Origin: a virus
Virus record (IMG/VR): IMGVR_UViG_3300021376_000028
Location: 1-64,000 of that record
Length of the DNA stretch: 64,000 bases
Strand: one strand, 5' to 3'
Shown: positions 7,679 through 15,660 of the stretch, in pieces
Position numbering within the stretch: position 1 is the first letter of the stretch
Layout: every line of letters begins with the position of its first letter
Notes under the pieces: model-generated
The model's input: only the letters and a program-made list of their open reading frames with translations
The model's database searches: none
Told to the model about the DNA's origin: nothing
Made by a program: the position numbers and the translations under genes

Positions 7679-9700
7679 TTAAGAAAGCTTGATTTCGCAT
7701 GAATCAGTTGTGCAATAGGCCTCTCCTATAGCATCATGGGCTAATCCAGCATAAACTCCAGCAAAATCAATTGGAAAAAGTTCAGATTTTGCTTTTAAAT
7801 ACTCATTTTCATCAATTTGAGTATATGGCATTTGTAGATATGTGTGGTTACCTTGTGGTAAAAACGAAACAGTCTTTAATTGTCCGTCATACATGTGTAA
7901 AACGGTTCCAATATATTGCTTTTCTGTTTGAGAATCAAATGAAATTGTAACTGAAACAGAATTATCTGACCAATATCTTTGGGCAGTTGCGGCAATTGCC
8001 ATTTTTTCAAAGATGGTTACATCTTTTTCACTTCTTCTTGCACCACTTTTAATTGGAAAATATACAACAGAGGTTGTATCAGGAGACTCTGCTGCTGGCT
8101 CAATCCTATAATTTGCCATTTTGAACAAAGGGAGCATAGGATCATCATTGGAAAACCGAATTGTTCTGTTGAAAAATTCTCCGCCCGGTGTCCAATGGAC
8201 ACCTGGGGATTCACCAGCCAGTATTGAAACTGTTCCTGAGGGTTTCACTGTCGTCATCTTGATAGATTCACGGATGCCAAACCACTCAGAGTAAATGTTA
8301 TCGTATCTTTTTACAGTTTCATACCCTTCATTCATCCACTCTTTAAGAACAGGCAAACCTTTTTTATCAGCAAAATTGGCAATACCAGACATTGATGTGC
8401 CAATTCTCCTATTTCTTTGCATAATTGCATTAGTTTTTTCCCAATGAGTTGGTAACAGCGTTACTGTTTTTGCATATAGATATGCAAATTTCAATGTCCT
8501 TTTGTAGTCCTCAATGTTTTCGTGACGATTTAAGTATGTTTCAACCAATGTACAACATTCATATGACTCAAGAGATTGCTCTGCACATGGATTGTATCCA
8601 GCGACTCGCCAATCCTTGTTGTTCGGCGGATCCGAAAGCCGACCATACTTACGAGACATATCAAGCCAAATAACTCCAGGCTCCCCATTTAGAGCAATAT
8701 TGTCTACCAAATGAGATAGATCGTTACCAACATAAGTTTCAACAGAATTGTTACTCATCCAAGCCCAACCTGGATTTTCTGAATCATACGAGTTGCGCTC
8801 TGGAAAAATTTTTGGATTTTTAAGATTTAAAAAATCTTGATCATCAGATCTGCCGATTAAAAGCTCCGCCGATCTGCGGACATTACCCGATACAACACAA
8901 ACTCCAATTAGATTTCCAAGATCTGCAATGTCTTTGCGCGTGAGCAGTTCGCCGTTTCTGTCTGTAAATAATTTTCTGATTGCTTTATGCAGTTTCTCTA
9001 GAGGCTCTGGTCCTGAGGCCGTGCCGCCAAAAGTTTTTATTGGAGTTCCAAATGGTCTAATTAATGAATAATCAAAATTAACTTCGGATTGATCTGGTTT
9101 TAAAAAAGAATTAATTAAAGCAATTGTTGAATCTTTCCAACCCTCTCTGCTGTCTTCAATTGATGTAATATCAGTTGAATGTTTGGGTTGAAAGATAGAA
9201 AACCCTTTGTCGGCACCTTTATCATCAAATCCAACGCCGACTCCTAGCATTGATGCTTCCATTAAAAATGCAAATGGTTCAGCCGGGTTGTCTTTATTCA
9301 TTTCACCAGTGGAGACAAAAGCACAGTTTTGCAAAGCCGCAGAATTTTTTTGCACATTGACAAGATCTGTTCCCATTATCCAAAGTCCTCGCCCGGGTGG
9401 TGTCCATTTAAGATTGAATAAACGATCAAACGCTTCTTTTGCAGAAGCTTGTGCCTTTACTCCATTCCAGGGTAACTTATTATTCTTGCAATGATCTTTT
9501 TGCAATGAATACATGCCGTTAATTACTCTTTCACAAACATCAACCCAAGTTTCTTTTGTGCCGTCTAGTTTTTTTCTAGAGTATGTTCTAAGAAATGTAA
9601 TTTCACCAACAGAGTTCCCCGCTGCATCCCGATAGCCAAAGGGGGGTGTGATTTTTTTATACTGAGAAATAAATTCTTCATTCAGTCTAAAACTAAACAT
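7679..9700 (-). CDS. nrdJ: Adenosylcobalamin-dependent ribonucleoside triphosphate reductase (class II)
   Basis: About 673 residues, similar to the Lactobacillus-type monomeric RTPR (about 739 residues), which makes dNTPs from NTPs using B12 as radical source. Visible family features are LQNCAFVS (first active-site Cys), FGGTASGPEPL, SGNVRRSAEL, NPCAEQSLESYECC (substrate-side Cys), RNRRIGTSMSG, TTVKPSGTVS, and a C-terminal YCTTDSCEI redox cysteine pair. The ATG at 9700 has AAAGGA seven bases upstream and aligns with family N-termini; an ATG at 9754 is also open, with a closely spaced GGAGGT. It fits with ThyX and other nucleotide genes to supply DNA precursors. No cobalamin riboswitch seen upstream. 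Confidence 0.93.
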   Translation of the reverse strand: MFSFRLNEEFISQYKKITPPFGYRDAAGNSVGEITFLRTYSRKKLDGTKETWVDVCERVINGMYSLQKDHCKNNKLPWNGVKAQASAKEAFDRLFNLKWTPPGRGLWIMGTDLVNVQKNSAALQNCAFVSTGEMNKDNPAEPFAFLMEASMLGVGVGFDDKGADKGFSIFQPKHSTDITSIEDSREGWKDSTIALINSFLKPDQSEVNFDYSLIRPFGTPIKTFGGTASGPEPLEKLHKAIRKLFTDRNGELLTRKDIADLGNLIGVCVVSGNVRRSAELLIGRSDDQDFLNLKNPKIFPERNSYDSENPGWAWMSNNSVETYVGNDLSHLVDNIALNGEPGVIWLDMSRKYGRLSDPPNNKDWRVAGYNPCAEQSLESYECCTLVETYLNRHENIEDYKRTLKFAYLYAKTVTLLPTHWEKTNAIMQRNRRIGTSMSGIANFADKKGLPVLKEWMNEGYETVKRYDNIYSEWFGIRESIKMTTVKPSGTVSILAGESPGVHWTPGGEFFNRTIRFSNDDPMLPLFKMANYRIEPAAESPDTTSVVYFPIKSGARRSEKDVTIFEKMAIAATAQRYWSDNSVSVTISFDSQTEKQYIGTVLHMYDGQLKTVSFLPQGNHTYLQMPYTQIDENEYLKAKSELFPIDFAGVYAGLAHDAIGEAYCTTDSCEIKLS

Positions 9701-9824
9701 GGTTTCCTTTTCTGAAAATAAATTTTTTTTAAGAACGGGCAAGTGCGCAATCATCAGACCTCCGAGTGTTAAGAATTCAATAGTATCAACTCAGTGGTTC
9801 ATCTCACAGAGAGAATGCTTAGGT

Positions 9825-10835
9825 CTATTTTTTTTTATCAAATTCCGCTAACCGCGCAAGAATTTTATCAGCGGTCGCGGACCAAGAGTGTTCTTGATGA
9901 ATAATTTTTGCAGAGTGTATAGCCGATTTTTTAAACAAATCGTAGTCACCAGCAACATCTTGCATGTGGATAACTAATTCATCAAAATTTGGTACAGCCC
10001 ATAAACCTGTATCTGTTGAATATTGATGATTATTATATGTAGCTTCACCATACTCAGCCTCTAAAGGAATACCATAGTGTGCAAAATCTGCACAACCAGT
10101 TAGATTTGTGACTATTGTAGGCATTCCTGTTGCCATTGCTTCAAAAGGAATCATCCCAAAACCTTCTCCGCTTGTTGGATAAACCAAGCAATGACATTTA
10201 TGATATAAACGAACAAGGTCTTCTGCAGAAAAAATTTCTGGAATACCAATAATTTGAGGATGCTCAGTGGCTTGTACCAACTTACCATCTAGGTAAATTT
10301 CAGCATAACAAAAATTGTTATATTTCAATATAAGTTGATAATCTTCATTTCCATCAAAAAGTTCTAGAAAAGCATCAACAACAAGTTGAGCATTCTTTCT
10401 TTTTGAGTCTCCCCCTACATGAAGGAAGTTAAACTTATTAAGGAGTTCTCTTTCTACAATTGCAAAATCTTCTGAAACACCGTGTGGTATAACATGTATG
10501 TTATCTCTTACACCATTTTGGATATAAATATCTTTAACAAAACTAGAGGTTGTCCAGATCTCATTACAAACATTCATGTTATATAACCAGCCTGGAGGAA
10601 TCTTTGTAGATTCCCAAGGAGTATAGCCAACATTGTAGGCATTTGTTAATTGATAATAATACGGTTGACAAAAGTTAATATGAAATGGAATATCTGGATT
10701 ATTAAAATATACTGCTGTTTGTTTTTCTTGTAGCGAAACAATCGTATTTAACGCAGCATTTGCATAACCCTGACTTGCCCATAGAGCACCGCTGATGTCT
10801 GTATTTTGGAGGCTAAACCAACTTATTTTTTTCAT
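9825..10835 (-). CDS. GT-B glycosyltransferase (family 4-like)
   Basis: A 336-residue glycosyltransferase. The C-terminal nucleotide-sugar domain is clear: FNFLHVGGDSKRKNAQLVVD, a region of CLVYPTSGEGFGMIPFEA (the EX7E-type donor site) and MATGMPTIVTNLTG. The N-terminal acceptor domain includes YTPWESTKIPPGWL and EIWTTSSFVKDIY. It shares the same plan with the enzymes at 48885-49964 and 56940-57992, so these are paralogues. Likely role is sugar transfer to DNA, virion protein or host glycan; the substrate cannot be read from the sequence. It follows a small gene at 10839-11093 in the same direction. Confidence 0.87.
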   Translation of the reverse strand: MKKISWFSLQNTDISGALWASQGYANAALNTIVSLQEKQTAVYFNNPDIPFHINFCQPYYYQLTNAYNVGYTPWESTKIPPGWLYNMNVCNEIWTTSSFVKDIYIQNGVRDNIHVIPHGVSEDFAIVERELLNKFNFLHVGGDSKRKNAQLVVDAFLELFDGNEDYQLILKYNNFCYAEIYLDGKLVQATEHPQIIGIPEIFSAEDLVRLYHKCHCLVYPTSGEGFGMIPFEAMATGMPTIVTNLTGCADFAHYGIPLEAEYGEATYNNHQYSTDTGLWAVPNFDELVIHMQDVAGDYDLFKKSAIHSAKIIHQEHSWSATADKILARLAEFDKKK

Positions 10836-10838
10836 GAA

Positions 10839-11093
10839 CTATTCTGATTTTTTCTTAGAGGGCCTATTTTGTTTTGGTTGGATCTCTTCATTCCAGCTTA
10901 GACATCTTACACCATTTTCTACTAAATGTTCAGCACAGTCTTGTGAAATTTCACAAGTCAACGGTTTTCCAGTAAAAGCACAGTATGTTGCAGCAAGGTA
11001 AAAATCAGAACATTGAATTACATCAATTGTTTCAGGGTCAATAATTGCAAAGGGTCCGCAATCTTCACTGTCCACAATTGCAATTACTTTCAT
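10839..11093 (-). CDS. Hypothetical protein, first gene of the leftward operon
   Basis: An 84-residue protein starting MKVIAIVDSEDCGPFAIID with five Cys residues and a Lys/Ser-rich tail ending PSKKKSE. It is the first gene read leftward from the divergent promoter region; a TATAAT box on the minus strand lies at 11117-11122. It ends three bases before the glycosyltransferase start. No family recognised. Confidence 0.65.
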   Translation of the reverse strand: MKVIAIVDSEDCGPFAIIDPETIDVIQCSDFYLAATYCAFTGKPLTCEISQDCAEHLVENGVRCLSWNEEIQPKQNRPSKKKSE

Positions 11094-11264
11094 ATACTTA
11101 TTATACTTAATAAACTATTATAAGCATACAAGAATATACAAGTGTACTTGGCATGCTTTGCATGCGAAAGCATAGTGTTTTAGAAATCACCTGTCAAGCC
11201 GGAATTGCGTTTTTTTTATTTTTTTTCCAAAGCGTTTTTTGCGGAGATGCTGTATGATCTCCGC
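11094..11264. promoter_or_regulatory. Divergent promoter region between the left operon and thyX
   Basis: Leftward: TATAAT on the minus strand at 11117-11122, with ATG at 11093. Rightward: TATGAT at 11253-11258, seven bases before the thyX ATG, so the thyX message is probably leaderless. Between them lie ACAAGTGTAC at 11138-11147 (also at 24608-24617) and an ATGCTTT/AAAGCAT inverted repeat around GCATGC at 11155-11175. These are candidate operators; no regulator is identified. Confidence 0.6.
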
Positions 11265-11969
11265 ATGGCCAGTATACCCGACCCAAGTTATTATGAAATT
11301 TTAGATTTTGGTTATGTTGAGTTAATTGACTTTTTTGGTTCTGACTTAGATGTTGTTAATTCAGCCAAAGTGTCATTCGCCTCACAAAAACAAGAAATAG
11401 ACGAGTCTTGCGTTGGTCTTATTAATTATCTTGTTAAGAACAGACATGCAACTCCCTTTGAGCATTGTGTTTTTAAATTCAGAATTAAAGCCCCAATCTT
11501 TGTTACTAGAGAGTGGATGAGACACCGCTGGTCCTCATTTAACGAAATGAGTATGAGATATCATAAACCAAATAAGATTGACTATTATGTACCAGCGTAT
11601 AGCGATATAAGACAGCAAGTTGGCAAACCCGGTGCTTATGTATTTCAAGAAATAGAAGATCCTTTAAAAAAAGAAATATACTATAAAAACATACAAGAGG
11701 TTTACCGAGTGGCTGACACTATATATAATTATCTGATTGAAATTGGTATTGCAAAAGAAATTGCAAGGATAGTTCTTCCTGTTGCTCAGTACACAGAATT
11801 TATTTGGACAGTTAATGCTCGTTCATTAATTAATTTTATTTCATTAAGAAATGAACAAAATGCCCAATATGAAATACAGCAATATGCAATTGCAATTGAA
11901 GAGTTGTTTAAAAAAACAATGCCAATTTCTCATGAAGCGTTTGAAACATCTGGTAGACTTCCAATATGA
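11265..11969 (+). CDS. thyX: FAD-dependent thymidylate synthase ThyX
   Basis: A 234-residue flavin-dependent thymidylate synthase, which methylates dUMP to dTMP using methylene-tetrahydrofolate, NADPH and FAD. The diagnostic RHRxxSxNExSxRY motif is present as RHRWSSFNEMSMRY at residues 86-99. KNRHATPFEH (59-68) and ARIVLPVAQYTE are also typical. Longer in-frame starts exist upstream, but a TATGAT -10 box ends six bases before this ATG and the family N-terminus begins here. Leaderless translation is therefore likely. It belongs with NrdJ in dNTP supply. Confidence 0.95.
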   Translation: MASIPDPSYYEILDFGYVELIDFFGSDLDVVNSAKVSFASQKQEIDESCVGLINYLVKNRHATPFEHCVFKFRIKAPIFVTREWMRHRWSSFNEMSMRYHKPNKIDYYVPAYSDIRQQVGKPGAYVFQEIEDPLKKEIYYKNIQEVYRVADTIYNYLIEIGIAKEIARIVLPVAQYTEFIWTVNARSLINFISLRNEQNAQYEIQQYAIAIEELFKKTMPISHEAFETSGRLPI

Positions 11970-12136
11970 TTGCATTAGCATTTTATTTACTGTGGATGTT
12001 CGCCAATGCAGCTTTAATCAATATAGCTGTTAAAACAGGCTGGAACCACGATCCCGGCTTTGTCGGTCCATTTCTGATTGTTTTGGTTGCAAATTTAACT
12101 TTAATTCTTTTAAATGCAACAAAAAAAGCTCAGTAA
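11966..12136 (+). CDS. Small two-helix membrane protein
   Basis: A 56-residue protein, MIALAFYLLWMFANAALINI at the N-terminus and FLIVLVANLTLILLNA near the C-terminus, giving two hydrophobic helices joined by a short polar loop. The ATG overlaps the thyX stop (ATGA), so it is coupled to thyX. It also overlaps the next gene by 23 bases. Such proteins are often annotated as phage membrane proteins of unknown function. Holin-like action is possible but unsupported. Confidence 0.6.
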   Translation: MIALAFYLLWMFANAALINIAVKTGWNHDPGFVGPFLIVLVANLTLILLNATKKAQ

Positions 12137-12521
12137 AGAACTTTTTAATAATAAAAAAGTTCTTGCATTGTCTGATACTGGATTCCCCTATTCCTATATT
12201 AGAGAATTTTGTAATTTAATTGAAAATGCTGTTGTTGATGTTTATGTTTCACCGGCCACAACATCTAGATTTTTAAAATTATACATTTCATCTACTGGAA
12301 ACCGCAGGTGCCGTATTCTAAAAGATAAAAATTATAGTCTATTTGATAAAATTAAAAAAGATGATTATATTTTTATTGTTTTCTTTGGTAAAAAGAAAGA
12401 TAAAGAAACAAAAGGACTGACAATTCTTTGTCAGAACTTGGTAATTCTGGGGTATGATTTAATTACCGTTACCGAGGAGGGTGTTGATTATGACGACAAT
12501 AGTTCCATTTTCAGGTTATGA
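12114..12521 (+). CDS. Hypothetical protein
   Basis: A 135-residue, Lys-rich protein with alternating hydrophobic segments (KKVLALSDTGFPYSYIREF, DDYIFIVFFGKKKD) and a C-terminal NLVILGYDLITVTEEGVDYD. It overlaps the genes on both sides, so it belongs to the thyX operon. The alternating alpha/beta pattern suggests a compact domain of Rossmann type, but I recognise no motif and propose no function. Confidence 0.6.
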   Translation: MQQKKLSKELFNNKKVLALSDTGFPYSYIREFCNLIENAVVDVYVSPATTSRFLKLYISSTGNRRCRILKDKNYSLFDKIKKDDYIFIVFFGKKKDKETKGLTILCQNLVILGYDLITVTEEGVDYDDNSSIFRL

Positions 12522-12729
12522 AGATGTCGATGAATATGAGTCTTTAGAAATAACAATAAAGACAGTGCCTTTCCAAGATATAAGAATCCCAATTTTTTAT
12601 ATCTCTAGCCCATCAGAAGATTACGAGATGACGCTTGAGGAACTTAATGCTCTCATGGACGGTGTTGAAATTGCACAAAAAAATATAAGTGATATAATTA
12701 ATTTTCTAATTAGGCCAAGAGATGAATAA
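12490..12729 (+). CDS. Hypothetical acidic protein
   Basis: A 79-residue acidic protein (MTTIVPFSGYEDVDEYESLE onward) with a helical C-terminal half (LEELNALMDGVEIAQKNISD). A GTG nine bases upstream is in frame, but GAGGAGG ends nine bases before this ATG, so I chose the ATG. It overlaps the upstream gene by 32 bases and the next gene by 8. Function unknown. Confidence 0.6.
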   Translation: MTTIVPFSGYEDVDEYESLEITIKTVPFQDIRIPIFYISSPSEDYEMTLEELNALMDGVEIAQKNISDIINFLIRPRDE

Positions 12730-13060
12730 TAATTACATATCCTCATTAACAAACCCATATGATGTTCAAGAGGTAATTGTTGGGAAAGTGCAAGAAAACT
12801 TCCCATATCCAGATAGAACATGTCCATACTGTAACAGTCTTTTAAAAGTTGTAAACGCAATTCATTGGCAAAAAGATATTTATCAATATAAAGCTTTATA
12901 TTTAGATCCGAACCCGGAGTGCCCAGTATACGACGAAGGGGCTAGAAAAGCCTATGCCAGGATTGTCTATTCCTCTGAAGACGCTTTTAATTACTTTAAA
13001 GATATTGGAATTCCAGTTCAAAGATGGGGTCGGCAAGATTTATACAGCTATTACAAATAA
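12722..13060 (+). CDS. Hypothetical protein with CPYC motif
   Basis: A 112-residue protein with an RTCPYCNSLLKVV knuckle near residue 33 and a single further Cys in NPECPVYDEGARKAYARI. The CxxC pair plus NPECPVYDE suggests a metal-binding or structural site, although a complete four-ligand zinc finger is not visible. It is the last gene of the overlapping thyX-proximal group. Function unknown. Confidence 0.6.
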   Translation: MNNNYISSLTNPYDVQEVIVGKVQENFPYPDRTCPYCNSLLKVVNAIHWQKDIYQYKALYLDPNPECPVYDEGARKAYARIVYSSEDAFNYFKDIGIPVQRWGRQDLYSYYK

Positions 13061-13082
13061 AAAGTGGTAGAATGTAAACACT

Positions 13083-13628
13083 ATGCCTGTTAATTCTTGT
13101 TCTGAAAACGGTAGGCCCGGTTTCAAATGGGGCAATGCTGGCAAGTGTTATCTATATACGGCAAACGATGAAAACTCCAAGCGCGAAGCCAGAAAAAAAG
13201 CTTTGGCTCAAGGTTTGGCAATTGGAGACATTGGTAAAGGAGTTACAATGAAAACCAATTTGGACAAAATGATTCAAGATCATGACGCAATGAAGGCTTG
13301 GCACGAAGAAATGGCTAAGTTTTCAGCAGAAAAAATGCAGGACCACATTAAGGCCGCCAACTGGCACGCCTCGCAGGGTGAATTAATTAAAGGAATAATG
13401 AACGAGGTTCCTCTTGATCCCGAGAAGAAGGTTGTTTCTATCCCCACCCCAGGCGGAGCCCCAACCCCAACATCTGGTGCAGGCAAGACAGCGCCCACCA
13501 ATGATCTACCCCTTGACCCAGAGGTGAAGAAGGCAGACCTTGTTTCTCTTCTTAAGACATATGAAGAGCAATTTGGAAAATTTGATGTTGATGTTGAGTC
13601 AATTGCAAGTTTTTTAATTAACGATTGA
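13083..13628 (+). CDS. Hypothetical two-domain protein with short Cys module
   Basis: A 181-residue protein. Residues 1-45 form a compact module with SCSENGRPGFKWGNAGKCYLY followed by a basic helix (SKREARKKALAQG). This module is found at the start or inside many phage structural or accessory proteins and recalls the CGRSDASSGKYPKC segment in the prohead protease. The middle is an amphipathic helix (HEEMAKFSAEKMQDHIKAA) and a Pro/Gly/Thr linker precedes a C-terminal helical tail. A TAGAAT box ends ten bases before the ATG, so a very short leader is possible. Function unknown. Confidence 0.6.
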   Translation: MPVNSCSENGRPGFKWGNAGKCYLYTANDENSKREARKKALAQGLAIGDIGKGVTMKTNLDKMIQDHDAMKAWHEEMAKFSAEKMQDHIKAANWHASQGELIKGIMNEVPLDPEKKVVSIPTPGGAPTPTSGAGKTAPTNDLPLDPEVKKADLVSLLKTYEEQFGKFDVDVESIASFLIND

Positions 13629-13629
13629 A

Positions 13630-13821
13630 ATGACAGAACTTTTATGGGCAACTCTTATTACTGGAGTATTTTCAGTTTTAGTTGCCTTAATTCAAAAGTC
13701 TAGAAAAGAAAATAAAGAAGATCATAATTTAGTTTATACTTCAATTAATGAACTTAAAGATGATATGAAAAATGTTGAAGTTAAATTAGATAATCATATT
13801 GATTGGCATTTGAAAAAATAA
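13630..13821 (+). CDS. Single-pass membrane protein with coiled coil (holin-like)
   Basis: A 63-residue protein: one N-terminal transmembrane helix (LLWATLITGVFSVLVALIQ), a basic stop-transfer region (KSRKENK), then an acidic and amphipathic coiled coil. This plan matches small phage proteins annotated as holins or as membrane-anchored accessory proteins. No endolysin lies next to it, so lysis function is only a guess. It is the last gene before a strong terminator. Confidence 0.6.
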   Translation: MTELLWATLITGVFSVLVALIQKSRKENKEDHNLVYTSINELKDDMKNVEVKLDNHIDWHLKK

Positions 13822-13828
13822 TTTCTGT

Positions 13829-13890
13829 GGGGCACCCCGTCAGTAATATTTCGTAAGATTATTATTGAAACGGAGGTGCCCCATTTTTTT
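13829..13890 (+). terminator. Intrinsic terminator ending the thyX operon
   Basis: GGGGCACC and GGTGCCCC close a long hairpin whose inner part can pair further (AGTAATA with TATTATT), followed by a run of T. It separates the thyX operon from the next promoter. Confidence 0.85.
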
Positions 13891-13897
13891 TAAAAAA

Positions 13898-13927
13898 TTG
13901 CAACACGACGCGCCATCTAGTGATAAA
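13898..13927 (+). promoter_or_regulatory. Probable promoter for the helix-turn-helix/Ntn-hydrolase operon
   Basis: TTGCAA at 13898-13903 and GATAAA at 13922-13927 lie 18 bases apart, just after the terminator and about 30 bases before the next ATG, which has GAAAGGA as ribosome site. Assignment is by pattern only. Confidence 0.45.
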
Positions 13928-13957
13928 CTGTGAACCGCCTGAGTAGAAAGGATTTAT

Positions 13958-14374
13958 ATGATTACTGAACAGGTTGTAGCAAAATTAGAAAAGAAAATCC
14001 CGAGCGATTGTCAAGGGGAGGAACGGAGAGCGGCCTACTGTGTGATTATAGGATGTCGTGACGGTAAGACCTTAAATGAAATTTCTCGGTATTATAGTAT
14101 TGACATGGATCTTGTTAACTACTGGCTTGATTTCTTAGATATAAGAAATATCAACCCTGTTGTTAAGACAAAGAGAAGCCCTAAGGCTCAAAAGATTCAG
14201 GGGTATCTTTCGGCAAATGTTGGAAAGATTATTACGCCAAAAGAATTGGCTGATGAAATTGGAATGTCTTTACCAACATTTTATAATTTCTATAATGCGA
14301 ACAGATCTTATTTCAAGAAAGTCAAGAGAGGCGAATTCCAGATTCTTGATCCCAAAGAGGAAAGAAATAAGTAA
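13958..14374 (+). CDS. Helix-turn-helix DNA-binding protein
   Basis: A 138-residue protein with two DNA-binding-like regions. The N-terminal half contains GKTLNEISRYYSIDMDLVNY, a helix-turn-helix pattern. The C-terminal half has IITPKELADEIGMSLPTFYN, a second and stronger one, followed by a Lys/Arg-rich wing (YFKKVKRGEF). A promoter lies directly upstream and a proteasome-like gene follows nine bases after its stop. It is probably a phage transcription regulator; its target sites are unknown. Confidence 0.75.
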   Translation: MITEQVVAKLEKKIPSDCQGEERRAAYCVIIGCRDGKTLNEISRYYSIDMDLVNYWLDFLDIRNINPVVKTKRSPKAQKIQGYLSANVGKIITPKELADEIGMSLPTFYNFYNANRSYFKKVKRGEFQILDPKEERNK

Positions 14375-14382
14375 GTTAAACA

Positions 14383-14994
14383 ATGACCACTATTGTTGCC
14401 GTTCAAGGACCAGATTATTGTGTAGTTGGTACTGACTCTAGGATTTCATCCTTTGATGAATCTGGGTTGGCTTATCAAATAACCACTTTAGGTACAGGGT
14501 CTTGTAAAATTGCACAAAAGGGTCGTTATTTGCTGGGCGCGGCGGGTGATGTTCGTGCAATAAACATACTGCACCATGCATTCACCCCGCCGATCCCGGC
14601 GTTTAGGGGCAGCGGAGAACTGCTGGATCAATTTATAACAACGAAGTTTATACCCAACTTGCAAGTTTGTTTTGAAAACACAGGATACGCAATGCCAGAC
14701 CTTGCTGAAGAGAAGACTCACATGACTGAGCAAGCTTCTACAATCTTGGTTGCTATAAATGGTGCGGTTTATATTATTGAAGGCGATTATTCTTGGACTT
14801 CAGATAGAACTGGAATTTATGCAATAGGTACTGGTTCATCATATGCGCTGGGAGCAATGCAAGCACTTAGCGGAGGAAAGGTTTTAACTGTTCAAAAAGC
14901 CAAACTGATTGCTCAAAAGTCTTTATCAATTACATCCAGATTTGATCCATACACAGGATCGCCGTTTCAGATGTTTGTTCAGGAGCAGTTTTGA
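14383..14994 (+). CDS. Proteasome beta/HslV-like Ntn hydrolase
   Basis: A 203-residue protein whose N-terminus MTTIVAVQGP is followed by CVVGTDSR. After Met removal Thr becomes residue 1, as in HslV and proteasome beta subunits, and Asp falls at position 17 of the mature chain. A Lys follows at about mature residue 41 (SCKIAQKGRYLLGAAGD), later than usual, suggesting a short insertion. GIYAIGTGSSYALGAMQAL matches the conserved HslV IGSGGxYALAAxxAL helix. These features indicate a threonine-nucleophile hydrolase, possibly a self-compartmentalised protease. No ATPase partner is encoded nearby. The fold call is strong; proteolytic activity and substrate are inferred. Confidence 0.8.
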   Translation: MTTIVAVQGPDYCVVGTDSRISSFDESGLAYQITTLGTGSCKIAQKGRYLLGAAGDVRAINILHHAFTPPIPAFRGSGELLDQFITTKFIPNLQVCFENTGYAMPDLAEEKTHMTEQASTILVAINGAVYIIEGDYSWTSDRTGIYAIGTGSSYALGAMQALSGGKVLTVQKAKLIAQKSLSITSRFDPYTGSPFQMFVQEQF

Positions 14995-15046
14995 TAAAAA
15001 AATATTTTAAAAAAATACATAATTTTTATTATAAATGTTTAGTGGC

Positions 15047-15052
15047 TATTGT
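15047..15052 (+). promoter_or_regulatory. Possible promoter of the structured RNA upstream of the tRNAs
   Basis: TATTGT preceded by TGGC resembles the extended -10 box of the cassette promoters (TGC-TATTGT). It lies about 35 bases before the three-way-junction RNA. No good -35 box is evident, so this is tentative. Confidence 0.35.
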
Positions 15053-15057
15053 TTATT

Positions 15058-15215
15058 ACACAACAACTAGCGAAAGTAAAGACAAAGAGGTATAGTGAAT
15101 CTGACACCCAATGTGTCATGGTGCGCTTCGTGCCGTTATACCTGGGATCGTTATAGTACAGCCAAAAGCCCCAGAACCGTCACTGCAAATGCAAACGACT
15201 GGGGCTTAGGTTGTT
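15058..15215 (+). ncRNA. Candidate structured small RNA (three-way junction plus terminator)
   Basis: This gap holds no gene but strong pairing. AGGTATA (15088-15094) pairs TATACCT (15137-15143), enclosing two hairpins: TGACAC/GTGTCA with a 5-base loop and GGTGCG/CGTGCC with a 3-base loop, a compact three-way junction. A second hairpin, AGCCCCAG (15167-15174) with CTGGGGCT (15199-15206), is followed by TAGGTTGTTT and could terminate. It lies between the Ntn hydrolase and tRNA-Thr. It could be a small regulatory RNA, a riboswitch-like element or a processing signal. No known RNA family was recognised. Confidence 0.45.
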
Positions 15216-15220
15216 TACTC

Positions 15221-15296
15221 GCCGGATTAGCTCAGTTGGCAGAGCAACGCACTTGTAATGCGTAGGTCGCAGGTTCAACTCCTGCATCCGGCTCCA
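15221..15296 (+). tRNA. tRNA-Thr (UGU)
   Basis: Cloverleaf: acceptor GCCGGAT with ATCCGGC, D-arm GCTC/GAGC, anticodon stem ACGCA/TGCGT around CTTGTAA (anticodon TGT), T-arm GCAGG-TTCAACT-CCTGC, with encoded CCA. It reads ACA, an A-ending codon common in this AT-rich phage. Confidence 0.96.
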
Positions 15297-15305
15297 CAGA
15301 TTTAT

Positions 15306-15539
15306 ATGACAGAATTACAATGGTCTTGGCTGCTTGCATGCATGGGTGTTTCTGGTATGTACTTTGTTGGCAAAAAACGATGGGAAGCATTTCTATGGTT
15401 AATTGTTATGGAATGTCTATGGATCATCTTTGCTTTACAAACGAAAACATATGGTTTTATCTTGGGATCATTGGCCTACATGGCTGTATATTCAAAAAAT
15501 TTAAGATTATGGAAACAAGATAAAAACAATCAGAAATAG
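15306..15539 (+). CDS. Small multi-pass membrane protein
   Basis: A 77-residue hydrophobic protein with three likely helices (WSWLLACMGVSGMYFVG, FLWLIVMECLWIIFALQ, YGFILGSLAYMAVYS) and a polar Lys/Asn-rich tail. It starts ten bases after tRNA-Thr. A longer frame through the tRNA is an artefact. Function unknown. Confidence 0.65.
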   Translation: MTELQWSWLLACMGVSGMYFVGKKRWEAFLWLIVMECLWIIFALQTKTYGFILGSLAYMAVYSKNLRLWKQDKNNQK

Positions 15540-15584
15540 ACTAATAGGTAGTTCCACAGACTGTTAATATGTGTTTGAACATAA

Positions 15585-15656
15585 CCGAGCGTAACTCAGT
15601 GGTAGAGTATCTCCTTTACACGGAGGCGGTCGTAGGTTCAAATCCTACCGTTCGGA
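15585..15656 (+). tRNA. tRNA-Val (UAC)
   Basis: Cloverleaf: acceptor CCGAGCG with CGTTCGG (one G-U), anticodon stem TCTCC/GGAGG around TTTACAC (anticodon TAC), T-arm GTAGG-TTCAAAT-CCTAC. CCA is not encoded. It reads GUA. Confidence 0.94.
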
Positions 15657-15660
15657 CAAT

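Noticed and set aside
9701-9824. Cobalamin riboswitch before nrdJ
   Set aside because: The upstream gap is short, and no B12-box-like conserved element or suitable folded region was seen.
13630-13821. Holin of a lysis cassette
   Set aside because: The single helix and coiled coil are compatible, but no endolysin gene is adjacent, so the specific name was not given.
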